Shown in pieces: positions 11,062 through 20,117 of a stretch of 64,000 nucleotides of DNA. Each line of letters opens with the position of its first letter. Within the stretch, counting starts at the first letter, position 1. Source of the stretch: Mycobacteroides chelonae CCUG 47445 (GTDB taxonomy: Bacteria > Actinomycetota > Actinomycetes > Mycobacteriales > Mycobacteriaceae); the NCBI RefSeq assembly GCF_001632805.1, contig NZ_CP007220.1, positions 4,216,001 to 4,280,000 of the forward strand, written 5' to 3'. Made by a program: the position numbers and the translations under genes. The notes under the pieces are model-generated. The model did not search any database and had not been told where the DNA came from. It saw nothing but the letters and a program-made list of their open reading frames with translations.

Positions 11062-12321
11062 ATGAAGTTTGCGCTGGCGTGCTACGGCACTCGCGGCGAC
11101 GTCGAGCCCTCCGTCAGCGTCGGATGCGAGCTGACCCGCAGAGGACACGACGTCTGCGTGGCAGTTCCCCCCGACCTCGTTACCTTCGCGGAGTCGGCTG
11201 GACTGGCCGCGGTTCCCTACGGCCCGGAACTACAGGATTTCCTACAGGACGAGTTCCTCCGGAATTTCTGGACTCAGTTGGTACGCAACCCCGTCGGTAC
11301 GCTGCGTGAGCTGTGGGCGCCTATTGCCCGATACTGGAGCGACACCAGCGCGACGCTCGCCGCGGTGACAGACGGAGCTGATCTGTTGTCGACGGGACTC
11401 AACTTCGAGCAATCGGCCGCCAACGTGGCCGAGTATTTCGGCATCCCCCTGATGATGCTGCACCACTTCCCGATGCGTCCCAACGGTCAACTGCTTCCGA
11501 TGCTTCCGGCACCGCTCGTACGATCGGGCGGCATGCTCTCCGAATGGCTGCTGTGGCGCGCCACGAAGAACGCCGAGGACACGCAGCGACGCGAGCTCGG
11601 CTTACCCAGGGCCACCGGCCCCTCGCCACGCCGGATCGCCCGCAGCGCAGCCATCGAAATACAAGCCTATGACGCGGTCTCTGTTCCCGGGCTGGCCAAT
11701 GAGTGGGCGAAATGGAATGGCAAGCGGCCTTTCGTCGGAGCCCTCACGATGGGGTTATCTACCGCGGCCGACCATGAGGTGGCATCCTGGATCGCCGCGG
11801 GGAAACCGCCGATCTGCTTCGCCACCGGCAGCATTCCGCTCGAATCACCGGCCGACACCATCGAGATGATCGGTTCTGCATGTGCGGAACTGGGTGAGCG
11901 GGCGCTGGTCTGCGCTGGCGGTACCAATTTCGGTGACATCCTCCAGCCCGACCATGTCAAGGTCGTGGGCGCCGTCAACTACTCTGCCGTCTTCGCCGCC
12001 AGCCGAGCTGTTGTTCATCACGGAGGTTCGGGCACCACGGCCGCCAGCCTGCGAGCCGGCACCCCGACCCTGATTCTGTGGAGCACAGCCGATCAGCCGT
12101 ACTGGGGAAACCAGCTCGGCAGGCTGAAAGTCGGTGCTGCTCGCCGGTTCTCGGCGACCAATCGAAAAACACTGGTGGCTGATCTGCGTCGTATCCTGGC
12201 GCCCGAGTACGCGGCAGCCGCCCGCGAGTTGGCCACGCGAATGACAAGCCCTGAGGATAGCGTCTCCAAGGCCGCAGATCTCTTCGAGGCCGCCGCCCGC
12301 GGTAAGGCAAGTAAGAAATGA
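11062..12321 (+). CDS. gtf3: GPL glycosyltransferase (GT1, GT-B fold), third paralogue
   Basis: 419 residues. The N-terminal GT-B donor/acceptor half opens with ALACYGTRGDVEPS; the C-terminal sugar-nucleotide site contains HHGGSGTTAAS near residue 319. It is one of three close paralogues here (others at 14349 and 20118). Family members in GPL loci move 6-deoxytalose or rhamnose from dTDP-sugars onto the lipopeptide; gtf3 is known for adding an extra rhamnose in M. smegmatis. The number is assigned from its position beside fmt and its opposite strand, not from specificity residues. It is cytoplasmic, perhaps membrane-associated. ATG at 11062 is preceded by AGGAACGG. It converges with the methyltransferase at 12325 with only 3 nt between the stop codons. 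Confidence 0.88.
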   Translation: MKFALACYGTRGDVEPSVSVGCELTRRGHDVCVAVPPDLVTFAESAGLAAVPYGPELQDFLQDEFLRNFWTQLVRNPVGTLRELWAPIARYWSDTSATLAAVTDGADLLSTGLNFEQSAANVAEYFGIPLMMLHHFPMRPNGQLLPMLPAPLVRSGGMLSEWLLWRATKNAEDTQRRELGLPRATGPSPRRIARSAAIEIQAYDAVSVPGLANEWAKWNGKRPFVGALTMGLSTAADHEVASWIAAGKPPICFATGSIPLESPADTIEMIGSACAELGERALVCAGGTNFGDILQPDHVKVVGAVNYSAVFAASRAVVHHGGSGTTAASLRAGTPTLILWSTADQPYWGNQLGRLKVGAARRFSATNRKTLVADLRRILAPEYAAAARELATRMTSPEDSVSKAADLFEAAARGKASKK

Positions 12322-12324
12322 CCC

Positions 12325-13113
12325 CTACTGCGGTGGTTTGATAATCAGACCCTGGCCGGTGGGCAAGGCCACGATGTATACGCCCAACTCGCGCGCCACC
12401 TCATCCATGGCAATACGCTGCTCGTCGCGACCGCGGTTCGCGTAGTCGTCCAGGAGCACAAATGCTCCCGGTGAAAGTCGCGGCCAGAAGTATCGCAGTG
12501 TCGCGACTTCGGGTGGTGCGCAGTTCATGTCGATATGCAGGAACGCCACCGCATCGGCGTGAACTTCCTCAAGCGTTTCAGGAACTGCACCAGCGATGAC
12601 GCGCTGGTTCTTCCACTGCGCAAAGTTCGCCTTGACGCTGTCCACGGAACTCACGTACATGCCGTTCCGTACGAGTTCCTCGCTCTTCTCGAGCGCCCCC
12701 GAGTCGCGTTCACCCGCGCTGACGAAGCGCGGGTCGAGTCCGGCGAAGGTGTCGAGGAGATAAAAGGTCTTCCCCAGTCGATCCCAATCGAGGTACTCCA
12801 TGATGGCGCTGCTTAAAAAGCCGTAGCTGACGCCACATTCGACGAAGTCGCCCTTCACCTTGCTCGCGCTGGCAGCCGCCCACAGCCCGACGTGAACGCG
12901 CCAATGCCACTGATACCAGTCGGTGCCACCGAGCGCGCGGACACCGCGCTGATATGCGCGCTGGAACGCCGGATCATCGAGGAATGCGTGATTGTTGAAA
13001 CAAATCAGCGCATCGTTCGAATAGACGTTGGGCAGGAGCGTGCGCGCAAGCCAATATTCCTTGCGAACCGCCCACAGCCAAATACGGGTACGGAGCGTTA
13101 GCTCATCTGCCAC
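12325..13113 (-). CDS. TylF/MycF-like sugar O-methyltransferase (GPL rhamnose methylation)
   Basis: 262 residues of the TylF/macrocin O-methyltransferase family. The SAM-binding segment DFVECGVSYG is at 89-98, FYLLDTFAG follows, and an acidic segment LHIDMNCAPPE precedes VLLDDYANRG. In the related protein at 15667 the equivalent segment is LRLDGDLYEST, so the two belong to different subgroups and probably methylate different hydroxyls. In GPLs such enzymes (Rmt) place O-methyl groups on rhamnose at positions 2, 3 or 4; which one cannot be read from sequence. It is the last gene of the minus-strand block that begins with the glycosyltransferase at 20118, lying 114 nt after atf. Its 3' end abuts gtf3. 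Confidence 0.82.
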   Translation of the reverse strand: MADELTLRTRIWLWAVRKEYWLARTLLPNVYSNDALICFNNHAFLDDPAFQRAYQRGVRALGGTDWYQWHWRVHVGLWAAASASKVKGDFVECGVSYGFLSSAIMEYLDWDRLGKTFYLLDTFAGLDPRFVSAGERDSGALEKSEELVRNGMYVSSVDSVKANFAQWKNQRVIAGAVPETLEEVHADAVAFLHIDMNCAPPEVATLRYFWPRLSPGAFVLLDDYANRGRDEQRIAMDEVARELGVYIVALPTGQGLIIKPPQ

Positions 13114-13227
13114 AGCGGAAACGATAGCATCCGCCGTCAGGTTGGAGATGAGAAAAGCGCGTGGCGAATCGATTCAATCAAGTCGAATAGCTATGGCTCA
13201 CAAGCTGATCGATGCCGTATCCGACCC

Positions 13228-14361
13228 TCACACCGCATCGCGCTCCACCGGCGCCGCTGGCGCGGTGTCTACCTCTGCGGGACGTTTTCGGTTCAGTCGA
13301 GACTTCAGCGAGATCGCTTGCTTTTCCACCACAAACCAACTGAAGGCCGCTAGCGGCACGGTGGCCGCAGTGGCAATAGCGAAGAACAGCAACAGATTCA
13401 GACTACCCAGTCCCATGACGACCAGTAGCTGTTGCACGGGATAGGCATAGATGTACGTACCGTAGGACAGGTCGTTGCGCAGGTTCAGTCGTGGATTGTG
13501 AATGAGCGATCCCGAAACGATGACCGCATACGCCAACGGCAAAGCCGCGATATCCCGATAGTTCTCCAACAGTCCGGAAGCCAGCACGATCACGACGCTC
13601 ACCGCAACGAGCGACCAGCGCGCAGGAATGACGTCTTTGTACTGGTTCAGCAGGGCTCCTGCCGCGAACATGACAGCGAACCGTGCCACCATCTGCGCGA
13701 TAGAAGTCGCCGCGAAGACCGGGTACGAGAGATACGCCGTGGCACAAAGGAATAGCACGAAGGCTGCGGGAACAACCCATCGCCGCTTCAGGAGTCCGAC
13801 GACGCCCAGCACCGCCACCGCGATGTAGCAGATCATCTCGAAGACAAGCGTCCAGATTGACCCGTTCCATACGCCCGGCCATGGGACACCGCGCGGGGTG
13901 CCATCGACACCGGCGTAGTACACGTTCAGCAGACCATTATTGATGACGTACTCGACCGGCTTGTGCGACGAGAACAACGCCGAGACCGAGCCGCCCTGGA
14001 TGAGGACACTGATGGGGGCGATGACGAACGCGATGATCAGTAGACACACCCACAGCCCCGGGAAGATGCGAAGGCCACGGGCAATCGCGAAATCACGAAG
14101 CTTGGGTTTGCGCAGCCAACTCGCGGTGATGAGAAAGCCCGATATCGCAAAGAAGCCGTCGACGCCGACCTGCTCGATGAGTTGCTCGAATGGGCGATAG
14201 GTGATCGTTCGACCGGTCAGCGGCCAGGAGTGCCAGAAGATGACGCTGACCGCCAGGATCAACCGCCATGCGTTGAGCGCATTGTTTCTCGGGTCGAATA
14301 CCTGGCCGAGCGTCGAGTTTCTCGCTGGCCTCGGCCCCTCCGGCCCACTCACGCGGAACAC
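13228..14361 (-). CDS. atf2: Membrane acyltransferase (acyltransferase-3 family), GPL acetylation
   Basis: 377 residues, a polytopic acyltransferase-3 protein with about ten membrane segments. The conserved active-site region is visible early: WHSWPLTG carries the catalytic His (about residue 44) and VGVDGFFAISGF follows. These enzymes O-acetylate sugars at the membrane. In GPLs of this group two such proteins acetylate the 6-deoxytalose, matching the two genes here (this and 17612). The two are close paralogues: DPRNNALNA, SGFLITASWLR and VIPARWSLV occur in both. The basic tail ends LNRKRPAEVDTAPAAP. ATG at 14361 overlaps the end of the upstream glycosyltransferase by 13 nt, indicating translational coupling. 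The atf1/atf2 numbering is by memory of locus order and uncertain. Confidence 0.85.
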   Translation of the reverse strand: MFRVSGPEGPRPARNSTLGQVFDPRNNALNAWRLILAVSVIFWHSWPLTGRTITYRPFEQLIEQVGVDGFFAISGFLITASWLRKPKLRDFAIARGLRIFPGLWVCLLIIAFVIAPISVLIQGGSVSALFSSHKPVEYVINNGLLNVYYAGVDGTPRGVPWPGVWNGSIWTLVFEMICYIAVAVLGVVGLLKRRWVVPAAFVLFLCATAYLSYPVFAATSIAQMVARFAVMFAAGALLNQYKDVIPARWSLVAVSVVIVLASGLLENYRDIAALPLAYAVIVSGSLIHNPRLNLRNDLSYGTYIYAYPVQQLLVVMGLGSLNLLLFFAIATAATVPLAAFSWFVVEKQAISLKSRLNRKRPAEVDTAPAAPVERDAV

Positions 14362-15617
14362 CTTGAGCGAGCGAACTGCTCCATGGCATCAGCGGCGGCC
14401 TCCGCGCTCTCACCCGGTGTGGTCATTCCGTTGGCGAGCTCGCGAGCCCGGTCAACGTAGTCCGGTGCCAGAATCTGGCGCAGATCCGCAATCAGAGATT
14501 CTCGCGTGGTGGTCGAAAAACGCCGCGTGGTACCCACTTTCAGCTTCTTTATCTGTCCACCCCAAAGCGTCTGATTGGCATCCATCGACAAGATCAATGT
14601 GGGGACCCCGGCGCGCAGGCTTGCCGCGGTTGTGCCGGAACCCCCGTGATGCACGACCGCCCGGCAGGCCGGAAAGACCGTCGCATAGTTGACTGCTCCC
14701 ACGACCTTCACGTGGTCGGGAAGCTGCGCATCGCTGAAGTCGGTCCATCCCGCGCCTATCAAGGCCCGCTCTCCCAGCTCCGCACACGCCGAGCCGATCA
14801 TTTCGAGTGCGGCAGTGGGGGATTCGACCGGCATACTGCCAAATCCGAAGAAAATTGGCGGCGTCCCGGCAGCGATCCATGAGGCGACGTCGCTATCGGC
14901 CTCGGCGGTCAACGCCATGGTCAGCGATCCGACGAACGGCCGCAAACCATCCCATTCCTTCCACTCTTCGGCCAGGCCGGGGAAACAGACCTCGTCATAG
15001 CCCTGGATCTCCAGGGAGCCGCGCTCGGCGATTCGCTGAGGCGACGGCCGTGAGGCCTTCGGTAAGCGGAGCTCACGCCGCTGCGTGTCCTCCACCTTCT
15101 TATTCAGACGCCAGGCCACCCAATCGAACGCCGTCATTGCCGTACGCCCCAACCGGGACGGCAGGATGGTGACAAGCTGACCATTGGGCCGCATCGGGAT
15201 GTGATGAAGCGTGACCAATGGGATGTCATGGTATTCAGCGACATTCGCAGCGGGCTCCTGGTAACTCTGTCCCGCGAACAACACATCGGCGTCCTGGGCC
15301 GCGGACATCAGCGTGGTGTTCATCTGCGCCCAGCATTCGTCGCTGAGCTCCCACATCTGACGCCACATCGTGCGAATCTCCCCCACCTTCCAGAAGGTGT
15401 GGAAGAAGAACGTCCAGAAATTGCGATAAACGTCCAGCCAGGTCTTCGTATCCAACCCGTAGGAAACAGTCTCCAGACCAGCCGACTCCGTGAAGCCGAT
15501 CAGGTCGGGCGGCACAGCCATGACCACATCGTGTCCCCTGCGCTGTAACTCACGAGCCACGACAACGGAGGGCTCGATATCACCCCGGGTTCCGTAGCTC
15601 GCCAGCACAAACTTCAT
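14349..15617 (-). CDS. gtf2: GPL glycosyltransferase (GT1, GT-B fold)
   Basis: 422 residues, a paralogue of gtf3 and of the protein at 20118. The N-terminus MKFVLASYGTRGDIEPSV and C-terminal HHGGSGTTAASLRAG are almost identical in all three, while the acceptor-facing middle differs. It probably transfers a dTDP-linked deoxyhexose to the lipopeptide; in related loci Gtf2 puts rhamnose on the terminal alaninol. I start it at the ATG at 15617 because this aligns with both paralogues; the longer frame to 15701 adds a low-complexity extension. It is 49 nt downstream of the methyltransferase at 15667 and overlaps the acyltransferase at 13228 by 13 nt, so all are likely cotranscribed. The specific symbol is provisional. 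Confidence 0.87.
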   Translation of the reverse strand: MKFVLASYGTRGDIEPSVVVARELQRRGHDVVMAVPPDLIGFTESAGLETVSYGLDTKTWLDVYRNFWTFFFHTFWKVGEIRTMWRQMWELSDECWAQMNTTLMSAAQDADVLFAGQSYQEPAANVAEYHDIPLVTLHHIPMRPNGQLVTILPSRLGRTAMTAFDWVAWRLNKKVEDTQRRELRLPKASRPSPQRIAERGSLEIQGYDEVCFPGLAEEWKEWDGLRPFVGSLTMALTAEADSDVASWIAAGTPPIFFGFGSMPVESPTAALEMIGSACAELGERALIGAGWTDFSDAQLPDHVKVVGAVNYATVFPACRAVVHHGGSGTTAASLRAGVPTLILSMDANQTLWGGQIKKLKVGTTRRFSTTTRESLIADLRQILAPDYVDRARELANGMTTPGESAEAAADAMEQFARSRCSA

Positions 15618-15666
15618 CGCCTCTAACGCCTTTCGGGTATCGCGGTTCAGCGGAGTCGGGCCGCCG

Positions 15667-16473
15667 TCATTCCTTACGCCAGAACACGCCGGTTCCGTCA
15701 ATTTCCTTGATCTCGGCGGTTATCCCGTGCTTCGTGCGGTAATCGGTGACGGCCTGTTTGCACGAGTCGAGCGCATGGTAGTCGTCGATGATGCAAAAGC
15801 CTCCGGGAGACAAACGTTCGTAAAGCCCGTCGAGCGCCTGGATTGTGGATTCATAGAGGTCACCATCAAGCCGCAATACAGCGATTTGTTGAATCGGGGC
15901 ATCATGCAGCGTGTCTTTGAACCAGCCTGGAACAAATCGAACCTGATCGTCCAACAATCCATAGCGCTGGAAATTGGCCCTGACATTCTTTTCGGTTACC
16001 GCCAGGATGGGTGCCGCAAGGTGCAGCCTGTCGCCCTTGTCCGCCTTGTAATGCGCGGTGTCCGGCGGAGGTACGCCCTCGAACGAATCGCAAAGCCACA
16101 CGTTCCGCGTGGTATCCCCGTACGCGGCCAGAACCCCGCGCATCAGGATGGACGCACCACCGCGCCATACACCGCATTCGACCAGGTCGCCTGGCACGTC
16201 ATCGGCAAGCACCGTCTCGACGCACTGCTGCAAGCTGGTGAGTCGCTGCATACCGATCATCGTCAGCGCATCCGCCGGCCAATCCAGGCCCAAGTCGCGC
16301 TTGTGCGCGTCGAACGGACGCTTGCGCACAAGCACGTAGTCGCCAAATTTGAAAAAGGGGCGGTGCAGCCAGTTCCAACCCACTGGCACAAGTTCATCAA
16401 CTCCGTATCTGGTGAGGTCCTGCCGAAGCAGACCCAGATAAGCGGATCGAGTGTCGTAATCGGTCACGGTCAA
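15667..16473 (-). CDS. TylF/MycF-like sugar O-methyltransferase
   Basis: 268 residues of the TylF/MycF family. SAM-binding LVECGVWRGGAS is at 97-108, the acidic loop LCDSFEGVPPP follows near 127-137, then LRLDGDLYEST (201-211) and IIDDYHALDSC (229-239). The Asp residues of LDGD and DDY are the metal/catalytic positions in this family. Probable job: O-methylation of GPL rhamnose. The frame opens with TTG at 16473, preceded by AGGGG 7 nt upstream; a GTG two codons later is the alternative. There is no ATG near the conserved N-terminus. It sits between the methyltransferase at 16687 and the glycosyltransferase at 14349. Confidence 0.82.
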   Translation of the reverse strand: MTVTDYDTRSAYLGLLRQDLTRYGVDELVPVGWNWLHRPFFKFGDYVLVRKRPFDAHKRDLGLDWPADALTMIGMQRLTSLQQCVETVLADDVPGDLVECGVWRGGASILMRGVLAAYGDTTRNVWLCDSFEGVPPPDTAHYKADKGDRLHLAAPILAVTEKNVRANFQRYGLLDDQVRFVPGWFKDTLHDAPIQQIAVLRLDGDLYESTIQALDGLYERLSPGGFCIIDDYHALDSCKQAVTDYRTKHGITAEIKEIDGTGVFWRKE

Positions 16474-16686
16474 GAACTGCCCCTATCTCGAAATGCTGGT
16501 GTCCCGTCCCAGCGCTAACAATAGCCGTCTGCGCGACTCCGTCGACACGTTTCGGACCGGGCTACTCCCCTTGTAGGGGCTGCATTTTCAGCAGAATCTG
16601 TCAAGAATTCTTATGAACGAATGTCGCCAAATATCTGCGGCACGCTGGCGATCGCAGATCCTGCCACCCTTCATTAATATTCAGCC
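16474..16686 (-). other. Short intergenic gap inside the GPL block
   Basis: 213 bases, locally A+T-rich (notably around 16590-16680), between the two methyltransferase genes. No ORF of note. It could hold a secondary promoter for the downstream rmt-gtf-atf-rmt genes, but I see no convincing -10/-35 pair. Confidence 0.4.
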
Positions 16687-17499
16687 TCATCGGAACACGG
16701 CACGGGGTAGCCGCTTCGACTCTTCTGCGCGGTGAATCACGACTACGGAGTCGAACACCTCGATCCGGTCGATGATGGTGGCCGCGAACGGCACCTCGAC
16801 TGTCTCAAGCCGCTTGGGATGGTCCTCCATGATCTGGTAGACCGAGCTCATCTCCATATAATGAGCATGCATCGCGTCCATCAGCCATTTGGTGAAATCG
16901 ATGAACGATTGACGCTGGTCACGATAGATCGTCCAGTAGTTCGCACAGACATCCTCGACGATATAGACACCGCCGGGCCGCAGGCGCGGAAACAGATACC
17001 TGAATGACCCGATCATCTGCTTCGGGGTGTGGCCACCATCATCGAGGACGGCGTCGAACGGGCCGAACTCCTCGACCACCGTCCCGAGGAAGTGCGGATC
17101 GGTCTGGTCACCGATCCGCACGTGGATATCACGCCCCGGGTCGTCGTGCTGCGCAGACTTGGGGCTGATGTCCAGACCCACAATGGTGGCCCGTGGCAGG
17201 TGTTCCCGCCACATCTGTAGGGATCCGCCCCGGTCCACCCCGATCTCGAGCATTCGCTCGATCCCCGTGAGAGCGCGCTGGTAGATGGGCAGGTAATGAC
17301 GCAGCTTGTGGACGTTGTCGGTGTTCTCGAAGATTCTCCCGATGGGGGTATCCGCCGGTGCCGAGTCGTCGGCGCGCATCGAGACCGTCCTGGCCAGGTC
17401 CGGACCCAGCGCACCGAGCATTCGACGGCGGGACCCGTACGGATAACGTCGCGCAACAAACGGAGGTTTGCCCTGCAGTGCCAGACGGAAGAGCGGCAT
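16687..17499 (-). CDS. Class I SAM methyltransferase (GPL sugar O-methyltransferase)
   Basis: 270 residues from the chosen start. The SAM-binding motif MLEIGVDRGGS is at 83-93, VGLDISPK near 108-115, and FDAVLDDGGHTPKQM further on contains the Asp-Asp and His typical of metal-assisted sugar O-methyltransferases of the MycE type. It is distinct from the two TylF-type enzymes nearby. Probably one of the rhamnose methylation steps of GPL (equivalent to Mtf1/Rmt). Two starts are possible: ATG at 17541 (14 residues longer) or ATG at 17499. I prefer 17499 because AAGGATC lies 9-14 nt upstream. It is 112 nt after the acyltransferase at 17612 in the same direction. Confidence 0.78.
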   Translation of the reverse strand: MPLFRLALQGKPPFVARRYPYGSRRRMLGALGPDLARTVSMRADDSAPADTPIGRIFENTDNVHKLRHYLPIYQRALTGIERMLEIGVDRGGSLQMWREHLPRATIVGLDISPKSAQHDDPGRDIHVRIGDQTDPHFLGTVVEEFGPFDAVLDDGGHTPKQMIGSFRYLFPRLRPGGVYIVEDVCANYWTIYRDQRQSFIDFTKWLMDAMHAHYMEMSSVYQIMEDHPKRLETVEVPFAATIIDRIEVFDSVVVIHRAEESKRLPRAVFR

Positions 17500-17611
17500 G
17501 GTCACGAGATCCTTTGCTGTCCTTTGATGTTCGAAAAACATCGCCCATTCTCAGAATCCCGAAATGCCATGCGAATCAGCCTACCGACATATCCATGGCG
17601 ACACCTGTGCG

Positions 17612-18739
17612 CTAACTGTCCTCGCGCGGCGATAGTGCCCGTTCTCGCGGCGCGGGGCTATCCGAACCCGCAGGCCCCGCGCGCGTCGCCGCCTGATCGG
17701 CATGCTTGCGTTTAAGGCGCGACTTGAGCGCGAGGGCACGCTTCTCGACCAGGAACCAACTGAACGCGGCGGGCACCAGCGTTGCACCCGCCGAAACAAC
17801 AAAGAAAACAAACGGATTCAGGCTGGCAAGGCCCGCGACAGCTAAGAACTGCTGCGTCGGCGAGGCATAGATATAGACACCGTATGACAGGTCCGTCTGG
17901 ATGTTCATGCGCTTGTTCTTGATCAGGACACCCGAAACGACGACGGCGTAGGCAAGCGGAAGAGCACCGATGACGCGGTAGTCGGGCAGCATGCCCGATG
18001 CCAGCACAATCACCACGCTCACCGACACAAGCGACCACCGGGCCGGAATCACATCTCGCCACTGATACAGCAGTGCACCGGCGGAAAACATGATGGCACT
18101 GCGCACCGCGAGCTGCGGAATTGTCCATAGCCCCGGGAAGGTCAGCGGCGGCAGGAGAATGGCCGCAATCGTTGCCAATATCAGTATCACCGGTGCGGTC
18201 CAGCGACGGCTGGCGAGCCCCAGTAGCCCCAGCCCCGCTACGGCGATGTAGCACATCACTTCGAATACGAGCGACCACAGGGACGCGTTCCAGATTCCCG
18301 GATACGGGATATCGCGCGGCGTCCCACCCACGTCGAACTGGAGCTGAATCAGCGCGCTGTTCTTCAACATGTATTCGATCGGCGCACTGGAGAACAGCAG
18401 CCTCGCGGCCGATCCGCCCTGGATCGCAACGCTGAGCGGAGCGATGACAAACGCCGTTACCGCCAGTACCACGTAGTACCCGGGCAGGATGCGCAGGGCT
18501 CGCGCGATGAAGTAGTCGCGCGAGCTGGGATTACGGAGCCAACTAGCAGTGATCAGAAATCCCGAAAGAGCAAAGAATCCGTCAACTCCTACCGAAAACA
18601 GCAGTTGAAGTATCGCCTTGGATTCCACTACGTGACCAGTAAGCGGAAACGAGTGAAAAAGGATTACCTCTGTCGCCAGGGCGAGCCGACATGCGTTCAG
18701 CGCGTTGTTTCGCGGATCGAATACAGAACCGAGCTTCAT
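17612..18739 (-). CDS. atf1: Membrane acyltransferase (acyltransferase-3 family), GPL acetylation
   Basis: 375 residues, a polytopic acyltransferase-3 protein, close paralogue of the one at 13228. The conserved His is in FHSFPLTG (near residue 28), followed by VGVDGFFALSGF and SGFLITASWLR. About ten hydrophobic helices run to roughly residue 340, then a basic tail (LKSRLKRKHA) and a polar end. It likely acetylates the deoxytalose of GPL at the inner membrane. ATG at 18739 is preceded by GGTGGAGGCGC. The neighbouring epimerase at 18904 and glycosyltransferase at 20118 suggest these genes prepare, attach and acetylate one sugar. The numbering relative to the second copy is provisional. Confidence 0.85.
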   Translation of the reverse strand: MKLGSVFDPRNNALNACRLALATEVILFHSFPLTGHVVESKAILQLLFSVGVDGFFALSGFLITASWLRNPSSRDYFIARALRILPGYYVVLAVTAFVIAPLSVAIQGGSAARLLFSSAPIEYMLKNSALIQLQFDVGGTPRDIPYPGIWNASLWSLVFEVMCYIAVAGLGLLGLASRRWTAPVILILATIAAILLPPLTFPGLWTIPQLAVRSAIMFSAGALLYQWRDVIPARWSLVSVSVVIVLASGMLPDYRVIGALPLAYAVVVSGVLIKNKRMNIQTDLSYGVYIYASPTQQFLAVAGLASLNPFVFFVVSAGATLVPAAFSWFLVEKRALALKSRLKRKHADQAATRAGPAGSDSPAPRERALSPREDS

Positions 18740-18903
18740 GCGCCTCCACCACTCTTCGCCGGAAGCGTCATCGTATCGTCATCTCAGTTCGAGATCAGGC
18801 TTTCCGGTGTTTCCACATGTAGTTGGAAAACATTGTCACAACTGATGATTCATGTTCACGACAGGGTTTCTCGTCACCAGATCACAGCGGGGCGGCGATT
18901 TGC

Positions 18904-19977
18904 TCAAAAGCGATTCGGGCAGTCCTTGTCGATCCATTCCAGAAGTGCGTGCAGGCCGTCCTCGAGCGTCCACTTCGGGCTCCACGCGAGCTGCTCGATT
19001 GCCGGCTCGACGTCACAACTCGCGGCGCGCACATCGCCATCCCGAAACTTTCCGACAACGGTGGGTTCGGGTGCCGCACAGATTTCGGCGACCTTACGGG
19101 CCAACTCATGAATGGTTGTCGCAGTGCCAGAACCGATGTCGAGAGTGCGTCGCTCGACTGCGGGTGTGTGTACCGCGGCAAAGAGCGCATCGACAACATC
19201 GTCGATAAAAACGAAATCGCGAACTATCCGTCCATCCTCGTACACCTCCAAGGACTGCTTCTCGCGCGCCAGACGCGCGAAGAGCGTGACGATTCCGGTG
19301 TACGAGTTTGTCAGTGACTGGCCGGGCCCATACACATTCTGCAGACGCAGAACGCTGAGGTTGGTGTCATGGGCGGCAGCCCAGGAAGCCAACAGATGTT
19401 CCTGGGCGAGTTTTGTGCCCGCATAGATATTGGTGGGCCGGGGCTCGGTCCTACTGGCGCAGCTGGCGAGCGGCTCCGAAGACTCACCGGTGGGACCCTT
19501 CGGATCCCACCGGCCGGCAAGTAGCTGGGCATGGCTGCGCGGGCGCGGGTAGAAGACTTCCGTACCGGACTGCCAGGCACCTTCGCCATACACCGCGCGC
19601 GATGATGCAAGTACCAGCTGGTCGGGCACAAATGCCGCACGGCTCAGGGCATCAAGGAGTTGGGTGGTACCCACCACATTGACCGAGCCGTGACGCGTCG
19701 CTTCCGAAAGCGACTGCGCGGTACCCGTCTCCGCAGCTAAATGGACAACCTGCGAGGGTTCGAACAACCGCAGCACGGCATCCCAGTCAGGGGCATGGGT
19801 CACGTCGCCCGTGAACAGCCGCACCGATGGCGGGAGGTCGATGTCCCGGCCCCTGGCATGCACCTGAGGATGTAAGACGTCCATCACCGCGACGTCGTAT
19901 CCCGCCTGCACGAGGCGGTTGGATAGTGCGGATCCAATGAATCCCGCTCCACCAGAGATGAGTACAGATGTCGACAA
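18904..19977 (-). CDS. epiA: NAD-dependent sugar epimerase/dehydratase (GPL 6-deoxytalose pathway)
   Basis: 357 residues, extended short-chain dehydrogenase/reductase. The Rossmann motif GGAGFIGS begins around residue 8. The catalytic set is present: Ser in LASSRAVYGEG and Tyr-Lys in IYAGTKLAQEH (YxxxK). It has the expected length for a nucleotide-sugar epimerase. The proposed role is conversion of a dTDP-rhamnose-pathway intermediate to the 6-deoxytalose donor; this follows from its place between gtf and atf, and a generic 4-epimerase role cannot be excluded. I start it at the TTG at 19977: GGGAGGAA lies 6 nt upstream and the protein then opens directly with the dinucleotide fold. The longer frame starts with GTG at 20022 and has no ribosome site. 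Confidence 0.82.
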   Translation of the reverse strand: MSTSVLISGGAGFIGSALSNRLVQAGYDVAVMDVLHPQVHARGRDIDLPPSVRLFTGDVTHAPDWDAVLRLFEPSQVVHLAAETGTAQSLSEATRHGSVNVVGTTQLLDALSRAAFVPDQLVLASSRAVYGEGAWQSGTEVFYPRPRSHAQLLAGRWDPKGPTGESSEPLASCASRTEPRPTNIYAGTKLAQEHLLASWAAAHDTNLSVLRLQNVYGPGQSLTNSYTGIVTLFARLAREKQSLEVYEDGRIVRDFVFIDDVVDALFAAVHTPAVERRTLDIGSGTATTIHELARKVAEICAAPEPTVVGKFRDGDVRAASCDVEPAIEQLAWSPKWTLEDGLHALLEWIDKDCPNRF

Positions 19978-20117
19978 AGCCGATTCCTCCCGTTCTTTAC
20001 GGACCAGCCAGGTAACCGGCACGCACCGGTAATGCGTTCCAGGTCAATGATATCGATGGTCCAGATGACATCGCGCGGGGTTCTTCCCGCATGGACTGAC
20101 CCACGATGACAACTGAC

